A DNA stretch of 64,000 nt from Isosphaera pallida ATCC 43644 (GCF_000186345.1 NC_014962.1:1302001-1366000); one strand, 5' to 3'; positions 9,248 to 18,140 are shown, counted from the stretch's first letter. The notes: generated by a model from the letters alone, not told the origin. Numbers and translations are program-made.

Positions 9248-11107
9248 TTAGGTTTGGGCGGGCGTGTCGAGCTCGGGATCCCACGGGCGGGCGCGAAGCT
9301 CCTTGATCGCCTCGACCCACTGCTGTTGCGTATAACCCTTCAACTTGGGGACCATCTCCTCCAAACGCGACAGCGACGCCTTAGGCAGCTGGGCGACCAA
9401 AGATGGCAACCACCAAATATGATAATATTGATATTTGCCTGTAACCATTTTCTCGCTGGTGGCGAGGATCGCGTCGGTGGCCAACGGGTGTCGAAACGTC
9501 ACGAGCGCGTGAACGATCAGATACAGAGCATTGGGGTCTTTGGCGGTCGAGATTGTTTCTTGAAACGTGGTTGCCAAGAAGGCGTCGAGTCCTGGGTGGC
9601 CGATCTTGCCGACCCGAACGACGGCCCCGAGGTGTTGGTGGGTCAAGGCGAGGTCAAGCCAACGCGGGTCGAATTGGTCATCCAAACTCTCTTCATCATG
9701 GCGGTCCCACCACGAACCGGAGCGATGGCCGCCCAACGTTTCAAGAATGACCAACGCCTTGGCGGAGTTGGATTTGGCGTTGACCTTGGCCTTGCGGGCG
9801 GGGTGCTTGGTTTCCTCAGGCGTGGTGGCGGTCAGGTAGGGGGAGAACAGGTCGAAGAGCCTCGCAGGAGACAGGCTTGTGATGCCTGCCTTGAAACATC
9901 TGGCGAGCTTGTCGGCCTCGAATTCGGCGTGGGCCTGGGCGAGTGCGGTTTGGGTCGCGGTTGAGAAGGTGGCCATCGCCTGGATGATGGCGTCACACAA
10001 GTCGTTGCCCGAGTAAGGCGTGCCCTTGAGTTTGATCCACTGATCCCGTTTCGGGAACAGATTTAACAAAAACTGCTCGGCGGCGGTTGAGCCAGTGTCG
10101 TTGAGTGCTTGAAGCCCATGGGTGATTCGTTCGACGCGCGCGCTGATCTCCTTCTTGTCGTCGAGTTGGGCCAGGCCGTCGAGATCGGTTTGGATTTGAC
10201 GGATCAGGAAAACGACGAGGTCCTCGCGTTTGGATTCTTGAATGATGTCGGCGACGGTTTGGTAGTCCTTGCTCTGAAGCGCGGTTTGGATCAGGCTGGG
10301 CACTACGGGGTCGGTATGCTTGACCAGACCGGCGAAGGCGGCGGCGCGGACCTCTTGATTGCGGGCGCGGGCTTGCTCGACCAAGCGGGCGAGATCATCG
10401 GGACCGTCGCCCAGGCAGGCGAGGGCGGCGAGTTTGACCTCCTTGCTTCCGTGTTCAAGTGCGTCCAACACGAGGGGGCGGGCGGTCTCGGGGTCGAGTC
10501 GATGGATCAGTCTCAAGCGACGAGCGTTGACCGTTTTCCCCTGGGGATCGTAATCGGCCCTGAGGAGGGGCACGATCGCCTTGCCGTAGAGGGGCAGAAC
10601 TTTTTTCTCCATGATCTCGGCGATTTCGGCGTAGGGATCGTCGAGCGCCTTGAGGGCGGGGGTGACCAACCGCGGGTCGCGGAACAGACCACGCTCGTGG
10701 GCTTCCTGAATTTGGGCGACCCGACCCGAGCCAGTGCCGGTGAGGGCGTCAAGTAGCGGCTTGAGGGTCCGAGCGCTGGCCTGAATACCGATGGATCCAT
10801 GTTGTTCCAGGTGAATCGACTCGATCGGTTCAAGTTGGCCCTCGACCCCAGTGGTCCCCTGGGTGAACAAAATGGCGGTCACCAGCGCGGCGAGGTCCAG
10901 CAGCGCCTCGGCGGTTTGGCTCTCTTCGCCTTCAACGACCCGGCGGGCCGCGTCGGCGACCTTGGCGAGGACCGGGGCTTGGGTTCCGGCCAGTTCCAAC
11001 GGCGCGATCAGCTTTTTGAGTCGGAAATCGCCGTGAGCCACCATCGCCCCGGCCACCGCCAGCCGTTTGGTTTCGTCGTACACCTGGTTGAGAATGGCGA
11101 TGCTCAT
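9248..11107 (-). CDS. HEAT/ARM-repeat-like helical protein in MoxR cassette
   Basis: 619 residues, entirely helical, with no signal peptide or catalytic motif. Between about residues 170 and 310 the sequence shows repeated helix pairs of HEAT type, for example RPLVLDALEHGSKEVKLAAL and EVRAAAFAGLVKHTDPVV. The C-terminal third contains KHPARKAKVNAKSNSAKALV and ends in a tail rich in Glu, Pro and Asp. It sits as second gene of the cassette, between SWIM and MoxR. In E. coli the equivalent neighbourhood carries the DUF4132 protein YehI, so this may be the scaffold or substrate receptor of the complex; homology to DUF4132 was not established. ATG 11107 is preceded by GGAAG; an in-frame extension to 11146 is unlikely. 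Confidence 0.7.
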   Translation of the reverse strand: MSIAILNQVYDETKRLAVAGAMVAHGDFRLKKLIAPLELAGTQAPVLAKVADAARRVVEGEESQTAEALLDLAALVTAILFTQGTTGVEGQLEPIESIHLEQHGSIGIQASARTLKPLLDALTGTGSGRVAQIQEAHERGLFRDPRLVTPALKALDDPYAEIAEIMEKKVLPLYGKAIVPLLRADYDPQGKTVNARRLRLIHRLDPETARPLVLDALEHGSKEVKLAALACLGDGPDDLARLVEQARARNQEVRAAAFAGLVKHTDPVVPSLIQTALQSKDYQTVADIIQESKREDLVVFLIRQIQTDLDGLAQLDDKKEISARVERITHGLQALNDTGSTAAEQFLLNLFPKRDQWIKLKGTPYSGNDLCDAIIQAMATFSTATQTALAQAHAEFEADKLARCFKAGITSLSPARLFDLFSPYLTATTPEETKHPARKAKVNAKSNSAKALVILETLGGHRSGSWWDRHDEESLDDQFDPRWLDLALTHQHLGAVVRVGKIGHPGLDAFLATTFQETISTAKDPNALYLIVHALVTFRHPLATDAILATSEKMVTGKYQYYHIWWLPSLVAQLPKASLSRLEEMVPKLKGYTQQQWVEAIKELRARPWDPELDTPAQT

Positions 11108-11189
11108 CGGAACACACTTCCGCGTGGATGGGGTTGGCGAGATCAAAGAAGCTCGGTTTGAAACGGCAAGCGATCTTATGTTGTTGGAG

Positions 11190-12641
11190 TTAGAAGGTCA
11201 GACGCAGGATGGTCTCTGGGGTGACGATGCTCAGCGGTTTGATACGCAGCGTGCGGGCGTCCAGATCGTGACGGAAACGGGCGATCATGACTTGATCAGC
11301 CAGGCAAGCGGGGGGAAGCAAGGGGAGGAGGTGGCAGCTGGGGGGGTCGTCGTCGATACCCGCATCGCTAAGGATCAGGCGTTGGCCCTGGGCATCCTCA
11401 GCCACGACTTGGCCGCCCACTTTGCCCAGACGCGCGAACCGCAGCGCGTGGATGGGAGTGCGGTCGGCGAGGGGACTTTTGAGCGAGGCTTTGACCTCCT
11501 TGATCAGGGTGGCGAAATCCTCACGGGCGTGGCGACGGATCGTCGCCAGGTCGTCGGATTGGAGGGGGCGGGGGGTCATCCCGTCCCAGCGAATGCGGGG
11601 ATTGACGCCGCCGGGGTAGACGCAGAGTTCTTTGACACACGCGACTTGGAAAAAACTGTCCTCGCTCTTGATGTAACGTGCTGCCTTGTAGGGCCGGATC
11701 GTCTGGGTGACACGGATTTTGCCGTCGCCTAGCGACATCCACACTCCGCTGTCGATGAATTCCTGACGGGCCGGATCGTCCTGAGCGCGGAAGGCGAGTT
11801 GGACGAGTTCCACGTCGGTTTCGACCAGACCGGCCTCCCGGAGTTCGGCGAGTTGCCAGGCGTGACCGAGCCAGGCAGCGATCGCCGAGTCGGTCGGCAG
11901 GGACAAGTTAGGGTCGTCCAAACGCTGCTTGAGGTAGGCGCGACCCTGTTTGACCAGGGCGTGGAGCCGGGCGAGGTGTTCCAACGCCTCGGACTGGATC
12001 GCCTCGGCCCGCGCGGGCGGGAGGTCGCCCACCTGGCCGTGGTCGTCGGTGAACAGACCCAGATAGCTCAACAACGCCCCCCGCGCACCAGGTAAATAAG
12101 CGTCGCCCAAGCGGGCGGCCTGAGTCTTGATCTCGGAGGCTTGCTGGGAGGTCAGATTACCCACCCCCAGGCGGATCAAGTCGCGGGTAATTTGTTCGAG
12201 GAGGTCGATGCCATCCAGCTGCGCCTCAATCTTCTTGACCAGCGCCGCCTTGTTGACCTTTTTGGGCTTGGCCGGCTCGGTCTCCTTCCTCTGGGCCTTC
12301 TCCTGGAGCTTGGCCCGCTTCTCCTGGAGGGCGGCAGGCGGCTCGGCGATGGTGAACGGTTGCTTCATCACGTAGGCGAACATCAAACCCACGCAATGCT
12401 TGCAGGGAAACTGGCGACTCGGACAGGAGCAACGGTAGGTCGGTTGGTCGGGCCGGATGAAGTCGCACGAGCATTGATAGGGGGTCTTACCACTCCCCTT
12501 GCATTCGCCAAAGATCAAAGTTCGATCTTCCGTGATGTTCAAGGTCACAAATTGACCTTTCAACACCAAGGACCGTCCGTTTTGGGATGTGTCCGGATTC
12601 GGAGCAGATGAGTTTACGAACGCCTCGTCGATGGTGATCAT
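11190..12641 (-). CDS. SWIM zinc-finger protein (YehQ-like), first gene of MoxR cassette
   Basis: 483 residues. The SWIM motif CxCx(6)CxH is present as CSCPSRQFPCKH (Cys71, Cys73, Cys80, His82), with an additional CSC at 57-59 just before it. SWIM domains bind zinc and are used for DNA or protein contacts. A Lys/Glu/Ala-rich charged linker follows (about 103-135), then a helical and mixed C-terminal domain unique to this family. The start ATG 12641 has GGAG and GGGTGGAG immediately upstream, a strong ribosome-binding site. A TTGACA-N17-TATCGT promoter lies about 100 bp upstream, so this gene opens the five-gene operon. No enzymatic motif is visible. Confidence 0.85.
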   Translation of the reverse strand: MITIDEAFVNSSAPNPDTSQNGRSLVLKGQFVTLNITEDRTLIFGECKGSGKTPYQCSCDFIRPDQPTYRCSCPSRQFPCKHCVGLMFAYVMKQPFTIAEPPAALQEKRAKLQEKAQRKETEPAKPKKVNKAALVKKIEAQLDGIDLLEQITRDLIRLGVGNLTSQQASEIKTQAARLGDAYLPGARGALLSYLGLFTDDHGQVGDLPPARAEAIQSEALEHLARLHALVKQGRAYLKQRLDDPNLSLPTDSAIAAWLGHAWQLAELREAGLVETDVELVQLAFRAQDDPARQEFIDSGVWMSLGDGKIRVTQTIRPYKAARYIKSEDSFFQVACVKELCVYPGGVNPRIRWDGMTPRPLQSDDLATIRRHAREDFATLIKEVKASLKSPLADRTPIHALRFARLGKVGGQVVAEDAQGQRLILSDAGIDDDPPSCHLLPLLPPACLADQVMIARFRHDLDARTLRIKPLSIVTPETILRLTF

Positions 12642-12743
12642 CCCGCTCCACCCTCCCGAAACGCTCCGCCGGAACGATCACCTTTCCCGCGTGCCCGTCT
12701 TCAAGTTGACGGAACACGAATTGGCGGCGGTAGTGTACGCATG

Positions 12744-12772
12744 ACGATACCGGATGGGAGCCGGTTTGTCAA
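12744..12772 (-). promoter_or_regulatory. Candidate sigma-70-type promoter for the SWIM-HEAT-MoxR-DUF5682-VWA operon
   Basis: On the minus strand, TTGACA (12772-12767) is separated by exactly 17 bp from TATCGT (12749-12744). The first box is a perfect -35 and the second matches 4 of 6 of the -10 consensus. It would give a leader of about 95 nt before ATG 12641. Confidence 0.5.
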
Positions 12773-12900
12773 CGATCCGAGGGTTGGAATTCGTCGGGAC
12801 ACCGACGGGTGGAGTTGGGGCGGGGACCGTCGAGCGGGATCGATTCGATTCGTGGTTGGAGTCGATCGTGGTGGGGGTTAGATCGGGTTTGGGGTGGGGA

Positions 12901-13737
12901 TTAGGGTCGTTCTCCCGCGCGGAGTCGGGTGGCGATGGCGTCGAGAATGGGTTCGAGGGTGGCGACCGATTCGATGACGTAATGCGCGCCGGCGCGGGCG
13001 AGGTTGTCAGTGGCTTGGGCGTGGAGGGTTTGGCGTTGGGTGGGGTCGAGGGCGTCAAGTTCGGCGGCGGAGAGGCCGGTTTCGTTGCCGGTGAGGGCAA
13101 CGCCGACGGTCCAGCAACCGGCGTTGAGTCCTTCCTCGATGTCGGCGCGGGTGTCGCCGACCTTGACGACCGCTTCAACCGGCCAGGCGCGGAGGCGTTT
13201 CATCGCCTCGAAGACCATCCAGGGTGCGGGGCGTCCAGCGGGGACTTCCGAAATGGTGACCGAACCGCCGGGATCGACCGCGTAGCCTTGGGCGGCGGCG
13301 AGTGGTTCGACCACGTCCATCATGGTTCGGTCGTAACCCGTGGTGCCGCCGAGCTTCAAACCGCGTTCCCGGAGACTGCCGATCGTGCTGGCCACGCCGG
13401 GGATGAGTTCCGAATGGTTGGGCAACACCTCGTTTTGCAAAGGGATGAACCGAGCGTAAAGGGTTTCTACGTCGGTCTCGGTCCAATCGCGCCCCTTGAC
13501 CGCCCGCCACGCGGCGGTTACTTCAGCGAGTTTGAGAATTTCACGGATGTGGTCCTTCTTGGCCATCCCCATCGGCCCCCGTGCTTGAGTGACGGTGATG
13601 GGGACCCCGTCGGCCTCGAAGGTGGCCTGGAAGGCCGCCACCGGAGCGCGAGAGCCGTGATCGACAGTGGTGCCCGCCCAGTCGAATATCACGGCGGACA
13701 GCGGACCCCGATAAGTTCGTCGAAAATAAAAATTCAT
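12901..13737 (-). CDS. phnX: Phosphonoacetaldehyde hydrolase (phosphonatase)
   Basis: 278 residues, HAD superfamily. It hydrolyses the C-P bond of phosphonoacetaldehyde to acetaldehyde and phosphate, the second step of 2-aminoethylphosphonate degradation. The HAD nucleophile motif FDWAGTTVDHG (Asp19) is intact, with the Ala/Gly-Thr variant typical of phosphonatase. PMGMAKKDHI carries the Schiff-base lysine (Lys60). TTGYDRTMM and KVGDTRADIEEG supply HAD motifs II to IV. It starts 54 bp after the stop of phnW and is surely co-transcribed. ATG 13737 is the first start in the frame and fits the family length. Confidence 0.92.
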   Translation of the reverse strand: MNFYFRRTYRGPLSAVIFDWAGTTVDHGSRAPVAAFQATFEADGVPITVTQARGPMGMAKKDHIREILKLAEVTAAWRAVKGRDWTETDVETLYARFIPLQNEVLPNHSELIPGVASTIGSLRERGLKLGGTTGYDRTMMDVVEPLAAAQGYAVDPGGSVTISEVPAGRPAPWMVFEAMKRLRAWPVEAVVKVGDTRADIEEGLNAGCWTVGVALTGNETGLSAAELDALDPTQRQTLHAQATDNLARAGAHYVIESVATLEPILDAIATRLRAGERP

Positions 13738-13791
13738 GCGAACGACTTCATCTCAAGAGCATGACGATGGGGGGGGAACTACGAAGCTGGT

Positions 13792-15084
13792 TTACGAGGG
13801 ATCGACGGCTGCGGGGATTGGCACGGGGACGCCTAGGGTGGTGAGGACTTCCTCGATGGCGTAGACCAGGGCGCGGAGGTCAGCAGGGAAGAGGCGTCCG
13901 ATGTTGCCGATGCGGAAGCAGGCGCGTTGGGTGAGTTTGCCGGGATAGATGACATGCCCGCGGCGGCTGAGCATAGCGGCGAACTGGGCGAAGTCGAAGG
14001 CGGGGTGGGCGGGCTCGGGGAAGGCGGTGATGATCGGAGCTTGGATCGACGGGTTCAGAATTGGATGGAATCCCAGAGCGGCCATTCCTTCGACCAGCAC
14101 CCGATGGTTGAGCAGATAGCGGCGCAAGCGTCCGGCCACTCCACCTTCGAGTTGGAGTTCGACCAGCGCTTGGCGTAAGGCGAGGATGGCGTGGGTGGGG
14201 GGGGTAAAGCGGAACTGGCCGTCGGTTTCCAACCCACGCCATTGGGCGTGCAGGTCTAGGCTGAGGCTGCGTGCGTGTGCTTTGCAAGACTCGATCGCCT
14301 CGCGGCGGGCCACAACCACACCGAAGCCGGGCACTCCCTCCAGACACTTGTTGGGCGAGGTCACCAGGAAGTCAATTCCGGTGGCGTTCAAGTCAACCGC
14401 CAGCGCGCCGAAGCCGCTCATGGAGTCCAGCAAAAATCGGGTCGGGCGGTTCTTGAGCGCCTGAGCGATCGGCTCGAACGGATTGAGCAGACCGGTGGAG
14501 GTCTCGCAGTGGACGATGCCGAACAGAACCGCGTCGGGGTGATGGTTCAACTCCAGCATCACCTGGTTGGGATCGACCGCTTCGGTCTCTTCAAATTCCA
14601 AGGCGACAACCCGCAGACCCTGAGTGCGGGCGATGTCCACCAGACGACGACCATACGCGCCATTGACCGCGATGACAACCTTGTCTCCAAGCGCGGTGGT
14701 GCTGGTGATCACAGACTCCAGGGCGAAGGTGCCGGCCCCTTGCATCAAGACCACAGTATGGGTGTCGCGCCCGACTCCCGCTACTTCGAGCAAGCCGTCG
14801 CGGACTTCGGCGACGATCTTGAGGAACTCCTCGTCGCGCGAGCCCATGTCGTGGAGCATCGCTTGCTTGACGGTGGCGCTGGTGGTAAGCGGACCAGGGG
14901 TATGAAGGATCTTGTCCCGCGCTGGAGGCGGATGAATCCCAACCCCGCCGGCGAGCGATGTCATGGTTTTGTAAGGGGCCTGTCGGCTCGATTCGGCGGA
15001 AGGAGCGTTGCTCGAAGGGGGTTCACGGTCCAGGCGCGTGGGCGCGGTGGTCGTGGCAAGTCCGGGGAGGGAAGGCTGGTTCAT
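13792..15084 (-). CDS. phnW: 2-aminoethylphosphonate--pyruvate transaminase
   Basis: 430 residues, a PLP-dependent class V aminotransferase that converts 2-aminoethylphosphonate and pyruvate to phosphonoacetaldehyde and alanine. Family landmarks are LHTPGPLTTSATVKQAML, LMQGAGTFALESVI, the aspartate region FLLDSMSGFGAL and the PLP lysine in TSPNKCLEGVPGFG. The C-terminal domain ends with CFRIGNIGRLF. It forms a two-gene unit with phnX. From ATG 15084 the protein has about 60 extra N-terminal residues, Pro/Thr/Ser-rich; ATG 14964 would give 390 residues, closer to the family. No phosphonate transporter or regulator gene is adjacent. Confidence 0.9.
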   Translation of the reverse strand: MNQPSLPGLATTTAPTRLDREPPSSNAPSAESSRQAPYKTMTSLAGGVGIHPPPARDKILHTPGPLTTSATVKQAMLHDMGSRDEEFLKIVAEVRDGLLEVAGVGRDTHTVVLMQGAGTFALESVITSTTALGDKVVIAVNGAYGRRLVDIARTQGLRVVALEFEETEAVDPNQVMLELNHHPDAVLFGIVHCETSTGLLNPFEPIAQALKNRPTRFLLDSMSGFGALAVDLNATGIDFLVTSPNKCLEGVPGFGVVVARREAIESCKAHARSLSLDLHAQWRGLETDGQFRFTPPTHAILALRQALVELQLEGGVAGRLRRYLLNHRVLVEGMAALGFHPILNPSIQAPIITAFPEPAHPAFDFAQFAAMLSRRGHVIYPGKLTQRACFRIGNIGRLFPADLRALVYAIEEVLTTLGVPVPIPAAVDPS

Positions 15085-15583
15085 GGGCGGACCTGAGCGA
15101 CCTGCTGGTCGCGTCGAAAACAAGAAGAATCGAACCCGTTGAACAACCGGCGGAGAGGGCGAAACAGTTCGAACCCGGAATCAAGGTCGGTCATCCGAGC
15201 CGCTTTGGTCGCAATCACGACGTGTCGAACAATGACAACACCCCGTCCAAGATCCGCATCATGGCGAACCCGAGCGGCTTGGTCCAGAGGGTGTCGCGCG
15301 TCAAATCAACCAAACTTCAAGCCGCTCCGCGAACCGGCTCCCAAGAATGGAGATTGAGCAAAAGAATCCATGACGTTGGTGTGAGCGAGGGGGTTCTACC
15401 TAGCACGTCGTTCCCCGACTGACTTTCGGGAGACCGTGGTTCGGTGGGATCAGTCTCTTCGATGGGTTGCACCGGCTGCGATAAGAAGCTACGATCATTG
15501 CACACGCGTTTCCGATGGAGATGGCGAGCGGCGGTTGAGTGGTCGAAGGGGCCAGCGAATCGTCAAGTTCGCCATGCTATTGA
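15085..15583. other. Divergent intergenic region, phnW / ilvB
   Basis: No gene is supported. The region holds a candidate ilvB promoter (15467-15495) and should contain the leftward phnWX promoter, which I could not identify. No leader peptide rich in branched-chain codons or T-box-like structure is evident. Confidence 0.4.
15467..15495 (+). promoter_or_regulatory. Candidate promoter for acetolactate synthase gene
   Basis: TTGCAC at 15467-15472 is followed after 17 bp by TACGAT at 15490-15495. Both boxes are near consensus and point toward the ATG at 15584, giving a leader of roughly 80 nt. Confidence 0.35.
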
Positions 15584-17437
15584 ATGACGGGATGCGTGAC
15601 CCGACTTCCGAGTTTCGTCCTTGATCGTTTCGAATCGAGGGACCAGGTGTCCGCCACCGACCAAGCTAATGCCCGTGCCATTTCGTCCAGCCCGTCCCAG
15701 ACTTCGGCACCGCTAACGGGAGCCGACGTCGTCGTGGAATCGCTCATTCGCCACGGGGTCAAGCTGCTCTTTGCTTACCCCGGCGGGGCGAGTATGCCGA
15801 TGCATCAAGCGCTGACCCGTCGACGGAGCGAGATCCGCACCATTCTGCCCCGACATGAGCAGGGGGGGATTTTCGCGGCCGAGGGTTACGCCCGCGCGAC
15901 CGGGCGTCCCGGGGTGGTGATGGCCACCTCGGGGCCAGGCGCGTTGAATTTAGTAACCGGTTTGGCCGACGCCAAGATGGATTCGCTGCCGGTCATCGCC
16001 ATTACTGGCCAAGTTCCCACCGGGGTCATCGGCACCGACGCCTTTCAGGAAACGCCGATGGTCGAGGTTTGCCGCTCGATCACCAAGCACCACTACCTAG
16101 TTCAAAACGCGCGCGACTTGGCTCGGATTTTCAAAGAGGCGTTTCACATCGCTACCACCGGGCGTCCGGGTCCAGTGTTGATCGACATTCCCAAGGATAT
16201 TCAAAACACCCGGCTCGACGCGGTTGATTACGACGTGCCGATGAACCTGCCGGGCTACCATTTGCCCGGCCCGCCCCGGCTTGAACGACTCACCGAGGTG
16301 GTCGAGGCGATCAAGGCGAGCAAACGCCCGTTCATCTATTGCGGCGGTGGGGTCATCGCGGGGGAGGCGACCGAGGAGGTACGGGCCTTCGTCCAGAAGA
16401 CCGGCATCCCAGTGGCGATGACCGTTCACGGCCTGGGCGCGGTTCCCAACGACCACTATTTGTGTCTGGGGATGCTCGGGATGCACGGTACGGTCTACGC
16501 CAACTACGCGATCAACGAGGCCGACCTAATCTTCGCGCTCGGGGTCCGGTTCGACGACCGGGTGACCGGGAAACTCTCCGAGTTCGCCAAAAAGGCGCGG
16601 ATCGTCCACATCGACATCGATGCTTCTGAGATCAATAAGAATAAGCTGGCGCATCTGCCGATTCATTCCGACGTGAAGACCGCGTTGGCCCATCTGTTGC
16701 CGCTGGTGGAGCGGGGCGACTGGTCGGAGTGGTATCAGCAGATCGACGAATGGCGCTCCAACGACCCGATGCGTTACGACGAACGCGAGGACGCCATTTT
16801 GCCCCAGTATTTCCTCGATCGGTTCAGCGAAATCGCCCAGGGCGAGTTCATCATGTCCACGGGGGTGGGCCAGCATCAGATGTGGGCGGCCCAATGGACC
16901 AAGTTCACCAAACCGCGGACCTGGATCACCTCCGGCGGTTTGGGCTCGATGGGCTTTGGCCTGCCCGCGGCGATGGGGGCCGCCGCCGCCTTCCCCGACG
17001 CTCTGGTGGTGGACATCGACGGCGACGGTAGCTTTCTCATGAACGTTCAGGAATTGGCCACATGCTATTGTGAAAATCTGCCGGTCAAAGTGGTCATCCT
17101 CAACAACCAGCATCTGGGCATGGTGGTTCAGTGGGAGGACCGGTTCCACGCCGGCAACCGGGCCCACACTTATCTAGGACCGATCGATCATCCCGAGGCG
17201 CTGGGGCAAGGGGATGGCGGCCTGCCCGAATCGCCCTATCCCGACTTCGTCAAAATGGCAGAGTCCTTCGGCGTGGCGGCGCGGCGGATCGTCCGCAAAA
17301 GCGACGTGGATCAGGCCATCCGTGAGATGATCGCCCACCGCGGCCCATATGTTCTTGACGTGATGGTGCCCTATCAGGAGCATGTCCTGCCCATGATCCC
17401 GGCCGGTCAATCGGTCAAGGAGATCATCAAATCGTAA
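15584..17437 (+). CDS. ilvB: Acetolactate synthase, large (catalytic) subunit
   Basis: 617 residues. It condenses two pyruvates, or pyruvate and 2-oxobutyrate, in valine, leucine and isoleucine synthesis, using ThDP, Mg and FAD. The catalytic glutamate is in LPRHEQGGIFAAEGYAR (Glu92). The FAD/central domain follows, and the ThDP motif is GDGSFLMN with the paired NN 26 residues later (VVILNNQHLGMV). PGGASMPMHQAL and ATSGPGALNLVTGLADA are typical of anabolic AHAS. The N-terminal 45 residues before SAPLTGADVV are extra. There is no ilvN regulatory subunit gene next to it. ATG 15584 has no clear SD; GTG 15647 is an alternative. Confidence 0.92.
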   Translation: MTGCVTRLPSFVLDRFESRDQVSATDQANARAISSSPSQTSAPLTGADVVVESLIRHGVKLLFAYPGGASMPMHQALTRRRSEIRTILPRHEQGGIFAAEGYARATGRPGVVMATSGPGALNLVTGLADAKMDSLPVIAITGQVPTGVIGTDAFQETPMVEVCRSITKHHYLVQNARDLARIFKEAFHIATTGRPGPVLIDIPKDIQNTRLDAVDYDVPMNLPGYHLPGPPRLERLTEVVEAIKASKRPFIYCGGGVIAGEATEEVRAFVQKTGIPVAMTVHGLGAVPNDHYLCLGMLGMHGTVYANYAINEADLIFALGVRFDDRVTGKLSEFAKKARIVHIDIDASEINKNKLAHLPIHSDVKTALAHLLPLVERGDWSEWYQQIDEWRSNDPMRYDEREDAILPQYFLDRFSEIAQGEFIMSTGVGQHQMWAAQWTKFTKPRTWITSGGLGSMGFGLPAAMGAAAAFPDALVVDIDGDGSFLMNVQELATCYCENLPVKVVILNNQHLGMVVQWEDRFHAGNRAHTYLGPIDHPEALGQGDGGLPESPYPDFVKMAESFGVAARRIVRKSDVDQAIREMIAHRGPYVLDVMVPYQEHVLPMIPAGQSVKEIIKS

Positions 17438-17494
17438 GCCGTTCAAGGGTGGGCGATTCCCAGGCGGACTCTCAAACATTTCGTCTCCACCGGT

Positions 17495-17523
17495 TTGACA
17501 AACCCCATTCGGGGGTGGACAAT
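17495..17523 (+). promoter_or_regulatory. Candidate promoter for the small cytochrome c gene
   Basis: TTGACA at 17495-17500, a 17-bp spacer, then GACAAT at 17518-17523. The first box is perfect and the second matches 4 of 6. It lies 145 bp upstream of ATG 17669, so the cytochrome gene is probably transcribed independently of ilvB. Confidence 0.4.
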
Positions 17524-17668
17524 CCGATCCGCACGACCTGGGTGACCGTCGCTCAGGTCGTAGCGGGATGGTTCATTGACGCTCCCCTCGTCCCCTTGGT
17601 TCCGTGAAAATCCGGATTTGGAACGATGTGCGGGCGGGCGGGGGTGATCCGCTCGGAGACTGGTCCCA

Positions 17669-18085
17669 ATGACGCGGAAGCTTCGCAATGTGGCGGCCGC
17701 CTTGGCCGCGGGTTTTGTGATGGTGATCGGCGCGGGAGCCGCCACCCTCGAAGAGGTGCCTTCGATCAAGGAGATCATGGGCAAGCTCAACAAAGGCCCC
17801 GATTCCCTTGTTCAGTCGCTCAAGAAGGACTTGGAAGTCGATCCGATCGATTGGAACGTGGTGCAGGACAAGACCGACGAGATCGCCAAGTACGCCGGCT
17901 ACATGCCCAAGAACGAGCCGCCTCAAGGCGACAAGGAATCCTGGGCTGCCATCACCAAGAAGTATGCCGGGACCGCCAAGAAACTCGCCAAGGCGGCCAA
18001 GGAGAAGGATCTCGAAGCCGTCACCAAGGCTCACGGGACCATGTTGAAGGCGTGTGCCAAGTGCCACATGGAGTTCAAACCCTAA
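17669..18085 (+). CDS. Small secreted c-type cytochrome (cytochrome c'-like)
   Basis: 138 residues. An N-terminal signal peptide (MTRKLRNVAAALAAGFVMVIGAGAA region) suggests export to the periplasm. A single haem-binding CAKCH sits at the extreme C-terminus (Cys129, Cys132, His133). The rest is strongly helical and Lys-rich, compatible with a four-helix cytochrome c' / c556-like fold. C-terminal CxxCH is characteristic of that class. Role and redox partner are unknown. It faces the sigma-factor gene convergently, with a strong hairpin between them. Confidence 0.8.
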   Translation: MTRKLRNVAAALAAGFVMVIGAGAATLEEVPSIKEIMGKLNKGPDSLVQSLKKDLEVDPIDWNVVQDKTDEIAKYAGYMPKNEPPQGDKESWAAITKKYAGTAKKLAKAAKEKDLEAVTKAHGTMLKACAKCHMEFKP

Positions 18086-18140
18086 CCCGGTTTGGATCGC
18101 CATGATCCTCACGGATCGTCATCCGTTGTGATATCGATCA

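Noticed and set aside
12678-13178. Minus-strand ORF of 166 codons, Pro/Ser-rich
   Set aside because: Most of it overlaps phnX in another frame and it shows only low-complexity residues; it is a shadow of a GC-rich gene.
15584-17437. Phosphonopyruvate decarboxylase, suggested by the adjacent phnWX genes
   Set aside because: The protein has the full acetolactate synthase length and motifs, including a FAD-type central domain, and phnWX are degradative here.
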